Positions 5,728 through 7,931 of a DNA stretch of 7,931 nucleotides are shown here, piece by piece; position 1 is the first letter of the stretch; every line of letters starts with the position of its first letter. The notes under the pieces were generated by a model. It saw nothing but the letters and a program-made list of their open reading frames with translations. It was not told the DNA's origin and made no database searches. This DNA comes from Caulobacteraceae bacterium (lineage in GTDB: Bacteria > Pseudomonadota > Alphaproteobacteria > Caulobacterales > Caulobacteraceae): contig JACDGF010000087.1 in assembly GCA_013815405.1 (NCBI GenBank), positions 1 to 7,931 on the forward strand, given 5' to 3'. The position numbers were made by a program, and so were the translations under genes.

Positions 5728-7274
5728 ACGCGGTGCCGGGCGTGGGGCGCCCGACCCGGCCCGACGCCGTCGCGTCCCCGGCGGCGCCCGCCCACCCCGG
5801 CAAGGGCCTCGCGCAGGACGAGCCCCTGATCTTCGAACTGGGCGGCTGGGACAAGACCGGTGTCGATTTTTCCGCCAAGGCGCGGGGCGGCGATCGGGAT
5901 TCCTCGGACCTGGAAGGCCTGACGCGCGCCGTTCCGCTGCGTCTCCCGGGCCTGTCCGAACCGGAGACCCTGCGCCACTATGTGCGCCTATCGCAGAAGA
6001 ACCACGCCATCGACCTGGCGCTCTATCCGCTCGGTTCCTGCACCATGAAACACAATCCGCGCATGGGCGAAAAGCTGGCACGCCTGGCGGGGTTCGCCGA
6101 CATCCACCCCCTGCAGCCGATCTCCACCGTCCAGGGCGCCCTGGCGCTGATGGGCCAGCTTGCCCATTGGCTCAAGACCCTCACCGGCATGCCGGCGATC
6201 GCCCTTTCTCCCAAGGCCGGCGCGCACGGCGAGCTTTGCGGCCTGCTGGCCATCCGCGCCGCCCACGAGGCGCGGGGCGACGCCCGCAAGACGGTGCTCG
6301 TCCCGACCTCCGCCCACGGCACCAACCCGGCCACCGCCGCCCTGGCCGGCTATCAGGTGGCGCAGATCGCCCAGACCGCCGACGGCCATGTGGACCTTGC
6401 CGACCTGGCGGGCAAGCTGCATCCCGATGTCGCCGCGGTGATGGTCACCAACCCCAATACCTGCGGCTTGTTCGAGCGCGACGTCATCGAGATCGCCCGC
6501 CTGACCCACGAAGCGGGCGCCTACTTCTATTGCGACGGAGCCAATTTCAACGCCATCGTCGGGCGGGTGCGGCCCGGCGACCTGGGCGTCGACGCCATGC
6601 ACATCAATCTGCACAAGACCTTTTCCACGCCCCACGGCGGCGGCGGGCCGGGGGCCGGCCCGGTGGTGCTCAGCGCCGCCCTGGCGCCCTACGCCCCCAT
6701 CCCCTGGCTGACCCAGGGCGAGGCGGGCTTCGATCTGACCGAGGAGGCGACGGGGGGCGCCAAGTCGAGCGTCGGGCGGATGTGCGCCTTCCACGGCCAG
6801 ATGGGCATGTTCGTGCGCGCCCTGGCCTATATGAAGAGCCACGGCTCCGACGGGCTGCTGCGGGTCGCCGAGGACGCCGTCCTCAACGCCAACTACGTCA
6901 AGGCCCGGCTGTCGGGCGTCATGACCGCGTCCTATCCAGATGGGCCGTGCATGCACGAGGTTCTGTTCGACGATCGATGGCTGGAAGGGACGGGCGTCTC
7001 GACCCTCGATTTCGCCAAGGCGATGATCGACGCCGGCTTCCATCCCATGACCATGTATTTTCCCCTGGTCGTCCGCGGGGCGATGCTGATCGAGCCCACC
7101 GAAACCGAGTCCCGGCGCGAGCTCGACCGCTTCTGCGACACCCTGCTGGACCTTGCCGCCGCCGTCCGCGCCCGCGACGTGGAACGCTTCAAGGGCGCCC
7201 CCTTCCACGCCCCCCTGCGCCGCCTCGACGAGACCCTGGCGGCGAGGAAGCCGCGGCTGGCCTGGACGCTGTAG
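5724..7274 (+). CDS. gcvPB: Glycine dehydrogenase (decarboxylating) subunit 2, P-protein
   Basis: C-terminal half of the P-protein, carrying the cofactor. The product is 516 residues, within the usual range. PLGSCTMK (residues 102-109) and the cofactor motif [18 protein letters not shown] are present. Lys298 (codon 6615-6617) is the expected Schiff-base lysine for pyridoxal phosphate. Further family blocks are [36 protein letters not shown] and [19 protein letters not shown]. The first 30 or so residues are rich in Pro and Ala and look like a poorly conserved leader; there is no signal peptide. The ATG at 5724 overlaps the gcvPA stop and has GGAG at 5712-5715. It is the last gene of the operon. 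Its TAG is followed after 9 bases by the stop codon of the convergent atpF, leaving no room for a separate terminator between the coding regions. Confidence 0.98.
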   Translation: MNAVPGVGRPTRPDAVASPAAPAHPGKGLAQDEPLIFELGGWDKTGVDFSAKARGGDRDSSDLEGLTRAVPLRLPGLSEPETLRHYVRLSQKNHAIDLALYPLGSCTMKHNPRMGEKLARLAGFADIHPLQPISTVQGALALMGQLAHWLKTLTGMPAIALSPKAGAHGELCGLLAIRAAHEARGDARKTVLVPTSAHGTNPATAALAGYQVAQIAQTADGHVDLADLAGKLHPDVAAVMVTNPNTCGLFERDVIEIARLTHEAGAYFYCDGANFNAIVGRVRPGDLGVDAMHINLHKTFSTPHGGGGPGAGPVVLSAALAPYAPIPWLTQGEAGFDLTEEATGGAKSSVGRMCAFHGQMGMFVRALAYMKSHGSDGLLRVAEDAVLNANYVKARLSGVMTASYPDGPCMHEVLFDDRWLEGTGVSTLDFAKAMIDAGFHPMTMYFPLVVRGAMLIEPTETESRRELDRFCDTLLDLAAAVRARDVERFKGAPFHAPLRRLDETLAARKPRLAWTL

Positions 7275-7283
7275 TCGCGTCTT

Positions 7284-7784
7284 TTATGAAAACCGGCTCG
7301 CCAGACCCTTCAGCCCCGCGTCGATCAGCGGGTCGGTGGTGGCGCCGGCGATGCGGGCGGCGAGGACGGTCTCGGCGGCGTGGGCGGCGAGGTCGGCGGC
7401 GGCGGCCTTGACCTCCGCGGCGGCCTGGGCTTCCGCCACGGCGATCTTGCGCTCCGCCAACTGGCCCATGCGCCTGATCTCCTCTTCAAGTTCGAGCACC
7501 GCCAGGCCGCGCAGGCGTTCGGCGTCGGCCTGGGCGTCGGCGAGCATCTCGGCCGCCGCGCGGTCGGTCTCCTCGCGCTTGACCTTGATCTCTTCGAGCA
7601 GGGCGCGCGCCTCGTCGCGCAGCAGAGCCGCCTCGTCGAGTTGAGCCTGGACCTTGGCGCCGGCGTCGTCGAGCGCCTGGACCGCCATGCGCGGCACCTT
7701 TGCGCGCCAGAGGATGAAGGCGAACGCCAGGAGGGCGATGAAGATCCAGAAGTGGGCGTCCTGGGGATTAATCAGCGCGGACAA
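7284..7784 (-). CDS. atpF: F0F1 ATP synthase subunit b
   Basis: Peripheral-stalk (stator) subunit that links the membrane F0 sector to F1. The product is 166 residues. It has one N-terminal membrane segment (about residues 12-26, FWIFIALLAFAFILW), then a long charged Ala/Glu/Arg-rich helix (about 35-140) typical of the stator coiled coil. The C-terminus AAETVLAARIAGATTDPLIDAGLKGL matches the family. The start is a TTG (7784-7782). It is the only common start codon between the in-frame TAG at 7802-7800 and the membrane segment. A GAGGAG lies 10 bases upstream and a weaker GAGGG just before it. It follows the b' gene by 15 bases, as in the F0 operons of alphaproteobacteria, where b' and b are the last genes. 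It converges on gcvPB. Confidence 0.95.
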   Translation of the reverse strand: MSALINPQDAHFWIFIALLAFAFILWRAKVPRMAVQALDDAGAKVQAQLDEAALLRDEARALLEEIKVKREETDRAAAEMLADAQADAERLRGLAVLELEEEIRRMGQLAERKIAVAEAQAAAEVKAAAADLAAHAAETVLAARIAGATTDPLIDAGLKGLASRFS

Positions 7785-7799
7785 GGCCCTCGAGCTCCT

Positions 7800-7931
7800 C
7801 TAAACGTGCCCGGCCGTGGCGGGGTCGCCCAGGGCCTGTTCGACCTCGGCGCCGGTCGCCGCCGCGCCGCTGAGCCTCTCGACCATGGCCGCCGCGGTCC
7901 CCGCCGCGATGGCGCGCACGTGGCCCATGGC
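7800..7931 (-). CDS. F0F1 ATP synthase subunit b', C-terminal fragment
   Basis: The last 43 codons of a minus-strand gene whose 5' end lies beyond the window. The translation includes HVRAIAAGTAAAMVERLSG and ends ATAGHV before TAG (7802-7800). The AxxMVERLSG stretch resembles the C-terminus of the b/b' stator family. Its position directly upstream of atpF with a 15-base gap supports subunit b' (variously named atpF', atpG or atpX), which together with b forms a heterodimeric stalk in alphaproteobacteria. Only a short part is visible, so the name depends strongly on context. Confidence 0.82.
   Translation of the reverse strand, partial: AMGHVRAIAAGTAAAMVERLSGAAATGAEVEQALGDPATAGHV

Noticed and set aside
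4177..6081. 634-codon open frame on the minus strand
   Set aside because: It lies antisense to gcvPA and gcvPB, has low-complexity Arg/Gly/Ala composition, and no recognisable domain. It is expected in such high-GC coding DNA.

Overview
The window looks like a GC-rich alphaproteobacterial chromosome. The evidence is the very high GC content, the two different F0 stator genes (b' followed by b) on the minus strand, and a glycine decarboxylase P-protein split into two subunits behind a tandem glycine riboswitch. A member of the Rhodospirillales is a reasonable guess, but the sequence alone does not prove it.

Layout, left to right. (1) Positions 2-1654 (+) hold most of argS, arginyl-tRNA synthetase, with its N-terminus cut by the window edge. 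(2) Positions 1655-2280 hold a small yefM-yoeB type II toxin-antitoxin module with a perfect palindromic operator (1715-1732). The antitoxin is intact. The toxin frame is broken by an in-frame amber codon (2230-2232), 15 codons before the expected family C-terminus, and the conserved C-terminal residues, including the catalytic His, are still encoded after it. (3) Positions 2281-2593 hold a probable promoter, a two-aptamer glycine riboswitch and a GC-rich expression platform ending at a GTG start. (4) Positions 2594-7274 hold the glycine cleavage operon gcvT-gcvH-gcvPA-gcvPB. It is interrupted between gcvH and gcvPA by a 242-base gap with three strong hairpins resembling dispersed palindromic elements. 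(5) Positions 7284-7931 (-) hold atpF (subunit b) and the 3' end of the b' subunit gene, the end of an F0 ATP synthase operon running towards gcvPB. The two convergent stop codons are 9 bases apart.

How the parts work together. The riboswitch should sense glycine and adjust expression of the glycine cleavage system. The P-protein (GcvPA+GcvPB, PLP-dependent) decarboxylates glycine and loads the aminomethyl group onto lipoyl-GcvH. GcvT then moves the one-carbon unit to tetrahydrofolate and releases ammonia. The L-protein (lipoamide dehydrogenase) that completes the cycle is not in this window. The genes on either side (argS, F0 subunits) are housekeeping genes. The toxin-antitoxin module looks like a decayed mobile insertion between argS and the gcv operon.
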